The notes beneath the pieces are model-generated. The model ran no database searches. It was not told where the DNA came from and saw only the letters and a program-made list of their open reading frames with translations. Shown in pieces: positions 8,024 through 17,558 of a stretch of DNA of 64,000 nt (position 1 is its first letter; each line of letters opens with the position of its first letter). The translations under genes and the position numbers were made by a program. Origin of the DNA: Geobacter sp. (GTDB taxonomy: Bacteria; Desulfobacterota; Desulfuromonadia; Geobacterales; Geobacteraceae); the NCBI GenBank assembly GCA_003574885.1, contig PJFC01000002.1, positions 372,001 through 436,000 of the forward strand, given 5' to 3'.

Positions 8024-10585
8024 TCAGGATGGCGAATGGGAAAGTCCGGAAATTTTGTCCAGTGCCTTGAGACGGTGTTGGTCGTCGTTGGGGAGTTCTA
8101 CCTCATCCATCATGAAACCGATGTTCTCGGCGAAGGTGACGGCATCCTGGACAATCTTACGGCAGTTGCTTTCGTCGGTAGGTTGGAAGCTCGGGGCGTA
8201 GATAAGGATGCTTTTGTCCTCGGAGAGCTGCAGTGCGACATACACCTTCCAGGCTGTGCCCTTGTGCAGCGAGCAGAGGAAAGACGTGCATTTCTGGGCA
8301 GGGAAGCCTTCCGGTGATATCCGTGCGTTATTGATGGATTGGTAAAGGGTGATTATTTCGGACGGTGAGACGAAAGATATGGACTTCTTGGAACGGTCCA
8401 GGTTGAAGGTGGTCAAGGGGTCGGCAGACTGGCTGAAGAACTCCGCTTCTTTTCCATCTGAGCTGGGAAACTGCTCGAAACCGGTGGCACCGGATAATGC
8501 TTCTATGGTTGCCCGACGACGCTGCTCGGCTTCCGCGGCTGCAATCGGATCGAAATCGGCTTCCTGTTCTACTGACGCAGCGTTTTCCTCCGAACGGGAC
8601 TCTTTATCGGCCTTCTTCGCCGCCTCCCACTCGGCTAACTGAAGTTCCCATGCCGTTTTCTTGTCGGTTTTGAGCTCTTTTGCCGCAGACTGTACAGCCT
8701 CCAGTCGTTCTTCACCGGCCCTTTTCAATGCCTTGTGATTCTTTTCTGCCTCTGCCAGTTCTTCTTCGGCTTTTTCGAGTTCCACACTTTCAAGTTCAAT
8801 ATTTTCGAGTTCGGTTTTTTCGGCTGCTAACTTCTCCGCAGACCGGCGCTTTTCTTCAATTTTAACCATGGACAGCCGATCCTGCTCCTTGCGTTCCCGC
8901 TCTTTCTTTGTAGCAGCTTCCTTGGCTGTCGGGGCATTATCGATCACAATCGCTTCGATCTCGGTCAATTCAAGATCATCCTTGCCCGATTGACTGTTGC
9001 CATGCACTGCACTCGTCGTGGCATCGGTGTATCCGCGGCTTTCCGCCCGTCCGGCCAGGATGGCCAGGATGGCCGACTTCTCGTCTGCTGCCTGTTTCGC
9101 TGCAAGTCGCGTATTTTCTGCCCTTGCGGCCGCAAGTTCTGCCAATTGCGTCTTCACTGAAGCCAGTTCTTCCGCAGCTGTCTGGAGCGCCGACGTTTTT
9201 TCGACGATGAGCTGTTCCTGTTCCTCAGTCTCTTTGGTTAATTGTTCCCTGAGGGTCAGGGACTCCTGGAGATCATTCGCAGTCGAACTTTCAAGGGCGA
9301 TCATTTTCTCAAGGAATTGGAGGTCCTCGGTTTTCTTCGCACTCAGGCGCTCGATTTCTGCCCTGAGCTCCTCGATTTCACGACTGGCCGACCGCTCAAG
9401 GTCTGCCTTTTCCTTCTGTAGTTGCTCGATTTCGGCATTTTCGGCGGTCAATCGTTCGATTTCGGCGCGCACTTCGGCCACCTGCTCAAGGATGGCCTGT
9501 TCGGCTGAAGAGTACTCGTGAAACTCCTGCTCATGTTCAGTCGATATGCTCATCAGCCGTTCAAGTTCAGCGGTGATGGCTGCGAACTCCTGAGCGGCAA
9601 CCTGTTCCGCTGCTGCTTTCTCTGCCGCCAGTTGCTGCAACTCCCTCAGTTCTACGCCCTTGTGTTTCAGTTCGGTCCGTGCAGCTTCAAGCTTCTCGGC
9701 AAGCTCTTGCTCAGAAATTTCCCGTTCGGAAATAAGGCGTTGCTGCTCGGCTGTTGCGGCAAGGAGACGCTCCAGTTCGGCAGTAATGGTTGCCAGTTCT
9801 TTTGAAGCAGCCTTCCCGGCAGCTGCCATCTCCTCCATGTGGCGCGTATGGTCGATGTCGATAGCCGACAACCCTGCCACATCTGCCTGGGCCTGTTTCA
9901 GACGTTCCGACGTGGTGGCAATGGCAGCCTGAACGGCGGCAAGGTCTTTTGACTGTTCCGCAGCAGCGATTTCCCGCTCCGTCTCGGCGGCAATCCGCTC
10001 GGCCGCGATCCTTTCCTGCTCCTTTTTTTCTTCCTCCAGGCGCTTTTGTTCAGCTTCAGCAGCTTTCTTCTCCGCGGCAAGCTTTTCCTGCTTGAGTTTA
10101 CTCTCATCAGTTTGGCCCGGTTTCGTTTTCTGATCGGTATCGTCTTTGGCAGGTTCGGACTGTTGGGATGGCTCTGCTGATGGCGCTTTGAGCGTGCTCA
10201 TTTTGAGCGAACCGGGAGGGACAAGCATACGGACATCCCTGATTATGACCTCCCGGAGTGCCTTGCTGTATTTCAGGTTTATCTCGCTTAACTGGAAACC
10301 CATCTCCTCTACGTCGGCAATAGTATTCTTTATGATTTTCGGGTATTCAGTCATGTCTACCGGTTGTTTTTCCGGTGTATAGATGAATATCTTATTGTCC
10401 TTCGAGACGAGCCCGACATAAATACGGGGGAGTTCGTTTTCCGTGATGCCGCAGAGAAAGGCGGTGCACGGTTGCTTTGACAGTCCGGAAACGGGAGCGG
10501 CAATTGCGGCCGTCGAGCGATAAACCACGAGTACATCGTCCTGGATTACTTCGATTGCCTGTAGTGACTTGTTGAGGGTAAGCAT
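8024..10585 (-). CDS. large Ala/Glu-rich coiled-coil protein with homologous N- and C-terminal globular domains; function unknown
   Basis: 853-aa ORF; heptad-like A/E/K/L-rich centre (about aa 150-720); N-terminal PCTAFLC...IYVGL...IFIYTPEKQP and C-terminal KCTSFLC...VYVAL...ILIYAPSFQP are clearly related. Confidence 0.88.
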   Translation of the reverse strand: MLTLNKSLQAIEVIQDDVLVVYRSTAAIAAPVSGLSKQPCTAFLCGITENELPRIYVGLVSKDNKIFIYTPEKQPVDMTEYPKIIKNTIADVEEMGFQLSEINLKYSKALREVIIRDVRMLVPPGSLKMSTLKAPSAEPSQQSEPAKDDTDQKTKPGQTDESKLKQEKLAAEKKAAEAEQKRLEEEKKEQERIAAERIAAETEREIAAAEQSKDLAAVQAAIATTSERLKQAQADVAGLSAIDIDHTRHMEEMAAAGKAASKELATITAELERLLAATAEQQRLISEREISEQELAEKLEAARTELKHKGVELRELQQLAAEKAAAEQVAAQEFAAITAELERLMSISTEHEQEFHEYSSAEQAILEQVAEVRAEIERLTAENAEIEQLQKEKADLERSASREIEELRAEIERLSAKKTEDLQFLEKMIALESSTANDLQESLTLREQLTKETEEQEQLIVEKTSALQTAAEELASVKTQLAELAAARAENTRLAAKQAADEKSAILAILAGRAESRGYTDATTSAVHGNSQSGKDDLELTEIEAIVIDNAPTAKEAATKKERERKEQDRLSMVKIEEKRRSAEKLAAEKTELENIELESVELEKAEEELAEAEKNHKALKRAGEERLEAVQSAAKELKTDKKTAWELQLAEWEAAKKADKESRSEENAASVEQEADFDPIAAAEAEQRRRATIEALSGATGFEQFPSSDGKEAEFFSQSADPLTTFNLDRSKKSISFVSPSEIITLYQSINNARISPEGFPAQKCTSFLCSLHKGTAWKVYVALQLSEDKSILIYAPSFQPTDESNCRKIVQDAVTFAENIGFMMDEVELPNDDQHRLKALDKISGLSHSPS

Positions 10586-10892
10586 AATTGCACTCTCTGG
10601 ACGAGATTTCCGGTCGGTCGGATATCCGGTTCACTATGTTGGATATGAGTCGTATCAACAGGAACAGTACCTATACGACTGTGTCATTACAAGGGAAAAT
10701 AGCAAAGTGACGGTAGCAAGTCAAATTGATATTCTCTGTACTGGTATTTCATTTGCGATAATTCGTCCAAGCCGGTTCTGCACCAGAAAAGATCCCCTTA
10801 CATTGTTACCCCTTTTGACCGAATTTGGGCTTGCATCCGCTTGAAGCTACTGATATTTTGACCCGACACTATCCAAGGAGGATTCGAGATAC

Positions 10893-12578
10893 ATGGGCAA
10901 CGAAGTGAACAAAGTCATTTACTCCATGATCGGAGTGAGCAAGTTCTATGACAAGAAGCCGGTACTTAAGGATATCTATCTCTCCTATTTCTACGGCGCC
11001 AAGATCGGCGTCCTGGGGCTCAACGGTTCCGGGAAGAGTTCGCTCCTCCGGATTCTGGCCGGTGTGGATACGGAGTACAATGGAAAGGCCGTCCTCTCGG
11101 CGGGTTATACGGTCGGCTATCTTCCTCAGGAGCCGCACCTGGACGAAAACAGGACTGTTCGGGACGTGGTGGAGGAGGGTGTGCAGGAGACCGTTGATCT
11201 GGTAAAAGAATTCAACGAGATCAACGCGCGGTTCGCCGAACCCATGTCCGACGACGAAATGACCAAGCTTTGTGACAGGCAGGCTGCGGTGCAGGAAAAA
11301 CTCGATCACCTCGACGCCTGGGATCTTGATGCACGGCTTGAGATGGCCATGGATGCCCTCCGTTGCCCTCCCGGCGATACTCCGGTAAAGGTTCTCTCCG
11401 GCGGTGAAAAGCGGCGTGTTGCCCTCTGTCGCCTTCTTCTCCAGAAGCCTGACATCCTTCTCCTTGATGAGCCGACCAACCACCTTGACGCCGAATCGGT
11501 AGCCTGGCTGGAACATCACCTCCAGCGATACGAGGGGACAATCATCGCCGTTACCCATGACCGTTATTTCCTGGACAACGTGGCGGGGTGGATCCTTGAA
11601 CTGGACCGGGGGCAGGGGATACCCTGGCAGGGGAACTACTCTTCCTGGCTTGAGCAGAAACAGGCTCGCCTGGCCCAGGAGGAGAAGTCAGAGAGCGAGC
11701 GGCAGAAGACCCTGGCCCGGGAGCTGGAGTGGATCAGGATGTCCCCCAAGGGACGTCACGCCAAGGGGAAGGCCCGCATTGCCTCGTACGAGCAGCTCCT
11801 CACCCAGGAGAGCGAACGGCACGCGAAAGAGCTTGAGATATACATCCCTCCCGGGCCACGATTGGGAGATGTGGTCATTGAGGCGGATAATGTGGCCAAG
11901 GGGTTTAACGACCGGCTCCTTTTTGAGGGGCTCTCATTCAGGCTTCCCCCCGGCGGTATCGTCGGGGTCATCGGACCCAATGGTGCCGGTAAAACTACCC
12001 TGTTCCGGATGATCACCGGTCAGGAGGCGGCTGATTCGGGCACGTTCAGGACCGGCGAGACGGTCAAGCTTGCCTGTGTTGATCAGAGCCGCGACCTCCT
12101 CGATCCTGAGAAATCCATATGGGAGGAGATTTCCGACGGTCAGGACATGCTCCAGCTTGGCAAGCAACAGGTCAACTCCCGCGCCTACGTGTCCCGCTTC
12201 AACTTCTCCGGTGCCGACCAGCAGAAGAAAGTGGGGATGCTGTCCGGCGGCGAGCGGAACCGGGTCCACCTGGCCAAGATGCTCAAGGAAGGGGGAAACG
12301 TCATCCTCCTGGACGAACCGACCAACGATCTGGACGTGAACACCATGCGGGCGTTGGAGGAGGCGTTGGAGAACTTTGCCGGATGCGCCGTGGTCATCTC
12401 TCACGATCGCTGGTTCCTGGACAGGATCGCAACCCATATCCTCGCTTTTGAGGGGGAGAGCAAAGTTGTCTGGTTCGACGGGAATTACTCTGAGTACGAA
12501 GAGGATCGCCGTCAGCGTCTCGGCGCCGCCGCCGACCAGCCCCACAGGATCAAGTACCGGCAGTTGACGAGGGTTTAG
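10893..12578 (+). CDS. ettA: energy-dependent translational throttle protein EttA (ABC-F ATPase)
   Basis: Two ABC domains ([59 protein letters not shown]); 561 aa, as expected for EttA. Confidence 0.95.
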   Translation: MGNEVNKVIYSMIGVSKFYDKKPVLKDIYLSYFYGAKIGVLGLNGSGKSSLLRILAGVDTEYNGKAVLSAGYTVGYLPQEPHLDENRTVRDVVEEGVQETVDLVKEFNEINARFAEPMSDDEMTKLCDRQAAVQEKLDHLDAWDLDARLEMAMDALRCPPGDTPVKVLSGGEKRRVALCRLLLQKPDILLLDEPTNHLDAESVAWLEHHLQRYEGTIIAVTHDRYFLDNVAGWILELDRGQGIPWQGNYSSWLEQKQARLAQEEKSESERQKTLARELEWIRMSPKGRHAKGKARIASYEQLLTQESERHAKELEIYIPPGPRLGDVVIEADNVAKGFNDRLLFEGLSFRLPPGGIVGVIGPNGAGKTTLFRMITGQEAADSGTFRTGETVKLACVDQSRDLLDPEKSIWEEISDGQDMLQLGKQQVNSRAYVSRFNFSGADQQKKVGMLSGGERNRVHLAKMLKEGGNVILLDEPTNDLDVNTMRALEEALENFAGCAVVISHDRWFLDRIATHILAFEGESKVVWFDGNYSEYEEDRRQRLGAAADQPHRIKYRQLTRV

Positions 12579-12629
12579 ACAGCAATCCATCAAAGATTTT
12601 GCCAATAAGTGGAGGTTCTGCTGCAGATC

Positions 12630-13394
12630 ATGATCTGTCCGAAATGCAACTTTGAGCAACCGGATGGGATGCCGGAATGTGCAAGGTGCGGTGTTATTTT
12701 CGCCAAATTCAAGCCGCCAGCAGACAGGGGGGGCTGTCCTGAGGAAACACGATTACCCCCCGCAGCCGTCCCGACGAGCAGCAGGGGACTGCATTTTCGC
12801 ATGTGGGAGCTGCTCACCGCCACTGAACCGGGTGAACCCTCAGCCTTTACGGTTGGTCGGGGAGTCCTTCTGGCTTTCTTGCTCGTCTGGGGATGTCGGT
12901 TCATCATTGCGTCCATTTCCAGTGGCTACGCTGCTGCCACCCCACTGCACCTGGTTCATCTGCCGTTCCATGAGGCAGGCCATATCCTTTTCGGCGTGTT
13001 GGGTATCCGTTTCCTGGCAGTACTGGGTGGTACATTAGGCCAGTTGATTATTCCCGTTATTATTATTTGTGCTTTTATCGTGCGGCGGAACCCATTCGGC
13101 GGAGCGGTTGGTCTCTGGTGGTTGGGACAGAGTTTTATGGATGTGGCAATCTACGCCAATGATGCCCGTTCCGGACAATTGATGCTTATCGGCGGGGTCA
13201 CCGGCAGTGAGGTGGAGGATTACCATGATTGGGAAATCATGCTCGGAAAGTTGGGCTGGCTGACGTACGATCACCTCATTGCCCGATTGTTCTATGCGTT
13301 CGGGGCACTGCTGATACTCTTTGCCCTGATGTGGGGAGGGATTCTGGTGTGGCGTCAGTTGCAGTTATTGATCGCCGAGCGGACACAACGATGA
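12630..13394 (+). CDS. zinc-ribbon integral membrane protein with HEAGH (HExxH) motif; candidate membrane metalloprotease
   Basis: N-terminal MICPKCNFEQPDGMPECARCGVIFAKF zinc ribbon, then several hydrophobic segments with LVHLPFHEAGHILFGVLG. Start taken as the ATG at 12630; the ORF track uses a GTG at 12609. Confidence 0.8.
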   Translation: MICPKCNFEQPDGMPECARCGVIFAKFKPPADRGGCPEETRLPPAAVPTSSRGLHFRMWELLTATEPGEPSAFTVGRGVLLAFLLVWGCRFIIASISSGYAAATPLHLVHLPFHEAGHILFGVLGIRFLAVLGGTLGQLIIPVIIICAFIVRRNPFGGAVGLWWLGQSFMDVAIYANDARSGQLMLIGGVTGSEVEDYHDWEIMLGKLGWLTYDHLIARLFYAFGALLILFALMWGGILVWRQLQLLIAERTQR

Positions 13395-13422
13395 TCAGAA
13401 CACGCTGTTCAGGGGGGACGCA

Positions 13423-13920
13423 ATGATTCACGGTGATTTGCCGGGGAAAACAGTTGTTGCAGTATTATTCAGTCTTGCCATGAGTTTATCAGGTAACCAC
13501 TCGTCTATTGCATCTGACTATCGCCTCGCCAAGGGGCAAACCATCTATGTGCCGGTTTATTCCAATATTTTCAGTGCCCCACGGAAAATCCCCTTCAATC
13601 TGGCAACGCTGTTGAGTGTCAGGAATACGGACATGTCCGCTTCCATCACCATCGTTTCCGCCGATTACTACGATACCAAGGGAAAGCTGGTGAGACGCTA
13701 CTACCAGCAACCTGTTACGCTTGCTCCTCTTGAATCGACATCAATTTACATCCCGGAAGATGACACGGTCGGCGGTTCAGGTGCAAACTTCATCGTCAAA
13801 TGGGCGTCAATCCGGGAAGTGAATGTCCCTATCGTTGAGAGCCTAATGATCGGCATGAAATCCGGTCAGGGGATCTCCTTCGTGAGTCCGGGCCAGGAAA
13901 TTCGGAGTGGCGCCAGATAG
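13423..13920 (+). CDS. DUF3124-like exported protein
   Basis: Signal peptide; GQTIYVPVYSNIFSAPRKIPFNLATLLSVRNTD resembles DUF3124 as I recall it. Confidence 0.75.
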   Translation: MIHGDLPGKTVVAVLFSLAMSLSGNHSSIASDYRLAKGQTIYVPVYSNIFSAPRKIPFNLATLLSVRNTDMSASITIVSADYYDTKGKLVRRYYQQPVTLAPLESTSIYIPEDDTVGGSGANFIVKWASIREVNVPIVESLMIGMKSGQGISFVSPGQEIRSGAR

Positions 13921-13974
13921 AGGGGCTGTGCAGGTTACATGCGCGGCGAAATTTACACAGTTTATCGATTTTGA

Positions 13975-14013
13975 AAAACCGGGGTTGTCGGCTGTGCCGA
14001 TAGCTCCGGTTTT
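13975..14013. terminator. bidirectional terminator between convergent genes
   Basis: AAAACCGGgGttgTCGGCtgtGCCGAtaGCtCCGGTTTT dyad between genes ending at 13920 (+) and 14030 (-). Confidence 0.75.
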
Positions 14014-14029
14014 CCGTATTGACATGCGA

Positions 14030-14866
14030 TCACCCATCTCTGTTGTTGCCGTATGTTTTGCGCAACAGGTGGAAGAGAAGTGCTGCCACGAGCGCTCCAG
14101 CAACGACGAAAGCACCCGCTAGCTTCCTTTTGGCGCGCTGTTCGTCAAGCTTCTGCAGGGACTGGTCGATCTTGGCCAACTCACCTTGAAGTTTCGACGA
14201 CTCTGATGTTACACGAGGCGTGTTGACCTCGTGGAATAGACGGTGATAGGTGTTCCTGATGGAAAACAGTCCCTTATCTGTCGACTCAGTATCAACTCCT
14301 TCCCCTTTGAACCTTGAGAGTTTTTCTCCAATATCAACGATCTGACGTTCAGTTTCCTTCATGGCAGCCTTGATTTTTGCGGCGCGCTCGTACGGGTGGC
14401 AGCGGCTGCAGCTCTTTTCGTTGATCAGGTCCAGGGTGACTTTTTTGATGTCATGGCTGCCGTGACAGGTGACACAGGTCGGTCCGCCTTTTCCCAGTGC
14501 CTGGCCGTGGGCGCTTTGCCGGTAATCGGCAAGAATGCCGACGTGGCAGCGCCCGCAAAAAGCCGGTACATCAGTTTCCTTCGGAACGCCGAGGAAGCCG
14601 CGTGCGGGGCTCATGGCGTTTGTCGCGTCCATCGGGTCTCCACCGTGGCAGTCATGGCAGGATATGCCGTTTTCGGCATGGATGCTCGATTTCCAGGGCT
14701 GCACAACCTGGCCGCCGCGACCAGTCTGGGACGAATGGCACTGAAGGCAAACAGTTGCCGCTTCCTGGGCGAACGTGTCCAAGGTGAACGAAAGCATGCA
14801 GAGAAGTATGAACGCTAGACGGAGAGCATGGGGAACGTCACCCTTCTGCAGGAAAGTACATTTCAT
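14030..14866 (-). CDS. membrane-anchored pentaheme c-type cytochrome linked to a Rieske/cytochrome b complex
   Basis: Five CXXCH motifs (CLQCH, CHDCH, CGRCH, CVTCH, CSRCH), signal peptide, C-terminal hydrophobic anchor. The ATG at 14866 overlaps the cytochrome b stop (ATGA). The ORF-track extension to 15283 is rejected. Confidence 0.9.
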   Translation of the reverse strand: MKCTFLQKGDVPHALRLAFILLCMLSFTLDTFAQEAATVCLQCHSSQTGRGGQVVQPWKSSIHAENGISCHDCHGGDPMDATNAMSPARGFLGVPKETDVPAFCGRCHVGILADYRQSAHGQALGKGGPTCVTCHGSHDIKKVTLDLINEKSCSRCHPYERAAKIKAAMKETERQIVDIGEKLSRFKGEGVDTESTDKGLFSIRNTYHRLFHEVNTPRVTSESSKLQGELAKIDQSLQKLDEQRAKRKLAGAFVVAGALVAALLFHLLRKTYGNNRDG

Positions 14867-15966
14867 GAGTAGTGCCCCCAGACCATAAGAGCGATATAGA
14901 GAATGATCCCCCCAATGGCACAGGCCATGAAAAGTGGGCGCTTTAGCGGATGTTTTTCCGTTCCCCTGTCTATGAAGGGAATTAATGCCAGGAATGTCAT
15001 GGCGGCGACTTGAACGGCAATACCGAGAAATTCGCTGGGGAAGAGCTTCAAAGTTTGGTAGTTGGGAAGGAAGTACCACTCTGGCTTGATATGGGCCGGA
15101 GTCTGGAAGGGGTTGGCCGGAACGAAAGCAGTGGAAGGAAAGAAAATGTAAGGATCGAATAAGACCACGCCGAGGAAGAGGGCGCAGTAAACGGCAATGG
15201 AGGTCAGGTCCTGGAGAACATAATGGGGGAAAAACGGGATCCCCCCTGGATGGCTTTCGTAGCGGTAACGGTCGCTTTGCCACCGGTTAGTTGTATCCAT
15301 AAGGCCGAACGGTGGGGTGGAGACTCCGGTACGCTGAAGGAAAAAGAGGTGGGCGCCGATGATGGCCGCGATGATGACGGGGATGACCGCCACATGAAGT
15401 GCGAAAAAGCGTCCAAGTGTCGGCGGGCCGACCAATTTGCTTCCACGTAGAAACTCCACCAGGTAAGGGCCGATGACCGGTACAGAGCCGACGCTGTTGG
15501 TCGCAACGGTGGTTGCCCAGAAGGAGAGCTGGCTCCAGGGAAGCAGATAGCCGGTGAGGGATATCCCCATGACCAGGTTGAAAAGTATGAATCCGGAGAG
15601 CCAGTTCATCTCCCGCGGGCTCTTGTAACTCCCCATGAAAAGAACCGACAGCATGTGGAAGAGGAGAATGAGGACCATCATGTTTGAGCCGACGGCGTGG
15701 CACATCCGTACCAGCCAGCCGAAGGGGACTTCGTTCATGATAAAACTGACGCTCTTGAATGCCTTGTCGGCATCGGGGACGTAGTAGACGAGGAGGAGCA
15801 TGCCGGTCACCACCTGCATAGCGAAGATGAAGAGGAGGATGCTCCCCATGGAGAACCAGATGTTAATGTTGACGGGGAGGAGGTAACCGGTAAGCTCTTT
15901 CTCTACCAGCTCCCCGGTACCTACGCGAATATCGACCCAGTTGTAGATGCGTTTTACGAGATTCAT
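14863..15966 (-). CDS. cytochrome b (bc1/b6f-type quinol oxidoreductase, N- and C-terminal parts fused)
   Basis: MNLVKRIYNWVDIRVG...; transmembrane heme-ligand region CHAVGSN...LLFHMLSVLFMGSYKSPREMNWLSG; C-terminal HIKPEWYFLPNYQTLK motif. Confidence 0.95.
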   Translation of the reverse strand: MNLVKRIYNWVDIRVGTGELVEKELTGYLLPVNINIWFSMGSILLFIFAMQVVTGMLLLVYYVPDADKAFKSVSFIMNEVPFGWLVRMCHAVGSNMMVLILLFHMLSVLFMGSYKSPREMNWLSGFILFNLVMGISLTGYLLPWSQLSFWATTVATNSVGSVPVIGPYLVEFLRGSKLVGPPTLGRFFALHVAVIPVIIAAIIGAHLFFLQRTGVSTPPFGLMDTTNRWQSDRYRYESHPGGIPFFPHYVLQDLTSIAVYCALFLGVVLFDPYIFFPSTAFVPANPFQTPAHIKPEWYFLPNYQTLKLFPSEFLGIAVQVAAMTFLALIPFIDRGTEKHPLKRPLFMACAIGGIILYIALMVWGHYS

Positions 15967-15990
15967 GTTTTCTCCACGTTAACGGATAGT

Positions 15991-16410
15991 TCAGCCAACG
16001 TTGATGGTACCGTTGTTTGTGGCAATGGGGATTGATTCAAGCGGTTTGGGTGGCGGTCCGCCCAGGACCAGCCCGGCAGAACTGAAACGGCCGCCATGAC
16101 AGGGACAGAGGAACTCTTCCTTATCTTTCTGCCATTGTACAATGCACCCGAGATGGGTGCAGACCGCGGAGAGGGCCACCAGTGTCCCGTTTTTTTGGCG
16201 TATGAGTACGGCGGGCTTACCGTTATAGTCGAAGAACTTGGCTGTTCCTACCGGTACGTCTGTAACGGGGAAAGACACGACGCTGTGGGCGTTACTGCCC
16301 CGGCGCGGCGCAAGGTAACCGAAAAGGGTGTAGAGAAGCCCACCACCTGCTCCTGCAAGTAATCCTCCGAGACATATGCCGAGGAATTTCCTTCTGCTGC
16401 CTGCTTCCAT
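15991..16410 (-). CDS. Rieske [2Fe-2S] protein
   Basis: CTHLGCIVQWQKDKEEFLCPCHGGRF Rieske motif; N-terminal TAT-like RRKFLGICLGGLLAGAGGGL. Start probably the ATG at 16410. Confidence 0.95.
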   Translation of the reverse strand: MEAGSRRKFLGICLGGLLAGAGGGLLYTLFGYLAPRRGSNAHSVVSFPVTDVPVGTAKFFDYNGKPAVLIRQKNGTLVALSAVCTHLGCIVQWQKDKEEFLCPCHGGRFSSAGLVLGGPPPKPLESIPIATNNGTINVG

Positions 16411-16597
16411 GATTACCCCTTTGGACAAAAATCTGAACCCCCCGGCGGAGTACACGGGCTTCTGCTGCCCTGTTATTGGATATCATGTAGCGGCATGAAG
16501 TCAAGTCAGTGGCTGTATTTCCGTTAATTTTTGCTTGCGTTGCCCGTTCATTTACATTAACTTTAGCCACACTATAATTTCTACAGGGAGGATTACG

Positions 16598-17542
16598 ATG
16601 CCTTTCAGTGAACCGGGCAAGACCAAGTTTCAGACCGATCTCAGGCGTCACCTGCGAGCACAGAACATCGACAGCAACCTTATTCATCTGATCTGTGAGA
16701 TCGCAGAGGCGAGCAAATACGTCATTAACGCCGTTCGGACCGGTGACCTGGGGGTGGCAGGTACGTCTAATCTCTACGGCGAAGAGCAATTGGCCCTCGA
16801 TGTCCTCTCGGATCGGATCATCCGTAAGAGATTGATCCACTCCGGCGTGGTCTGCAAGATCGCCTCAGAGGAGATGGACGAGATTTTTGAGGTAACAACT
16901 GACTCGAATGGGATGTATTCCGTGGCCTATGATCCCCTGGATGGATCGTCACTGGTGGACGTCAACCTGGCAGTCGGGACCATCGTCGGTATTTACTCCG
17001 GCTGCGACCTCCTCCAGGAGGGGCGCAAGCAGGTGGCAGCCATGTATATCCTCTACGGGCCACGGGTTTCCATGGTCTATTCGGTGGGTGACGGGGTCCA
17101 TGAATTCACCATGAACCACCTGATGGAATTTACTCTGACCAGGGAAAATATCCGCATGCAACCCGAGGGGAACATCTATTCACCCGGCGGTCTGCGTAAC
17201 AAGTACAGTGAAGGAAACGAAAAATTCATTCGCTACCTTGAGGCAAAAGGTGCCAAACTCCGTTATTCAGGAGGTTTTGTCCCTGATATCAACCAGGTAC
17301 TGCTGAAAGGGAAAGGGATCTTCATGTACCCCGCCCTCAATGGTTCTCCCAACGGCAAGTTGCGTTTACTGTTCGAGCTCAATCCCATGGCGTACATTAT
17401 TGAAAACGCAGGCGGTGCTGCAAGTGATGGCAAACGGGCGATCCTCGACATCAATCCGGAAAGCCTCGATCAACGTGCTCCTGTCTACATCGGTTGCGAA
17501 GATGACGTAAACAAGGCGATGGAATACGCCAACGGCGACTGA
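16598..17542 (+). CDS. fbp: class I fructose-1,6-bisphosphatase
   Basis: YDPLDGSSLVDVNLAVGTIVGIY and ALNGSPNGKLRLLFELNPMAYIIENAGG motifs; ATG at 16598 preceded by GGGAGG. Confidence 0.95.
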   Translation: MPFSEPGKTKFQTDLRRHLRAQNIDSNLIHLICEIAEASKYVINAVRTGDLGVAGTSNLYGEEQLALDVLSDRIIRKRLIHSGVVCKIASEEMDEIFEVTTDSNGMYSVAYDPLDGSSLVDVNLAVGTIVGIYSGCDLLQEGRKQVAAMYILYGPRVSMVYSVGDGVHEFTMNHLMEFTLTRENIRMQPEGNIYSPGGLRNKYSEGNEKFIRYLEAKGAKLRYSGGFVPDINQVLLKGKGIFMYPALNGSPNGKLRLLFELNPMAYIIENAGGAASDGKRAILDINPESLDQRAPVYIGCEDDVNKAMEYANGD

Positions 17543-17558
17543 TTGCAGGGAGGTTCCC

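Noticed and set aside
8500-10100. Repetitive-looking GC/AE-rich tract as a DNA repeat array or CRISPR-like structure
   Set aside because: It is the coding sequence of a coiled coil. The periodicity is at the amino-acid level and there are no regular identical repeats with unique spacers.
14867-15283. N-terminal extension of the multiheme cytochrome ORF
   Set aside because: The extension reads out of frame through cytochrome b. The signal peptide and RBS position support a start at 14866.
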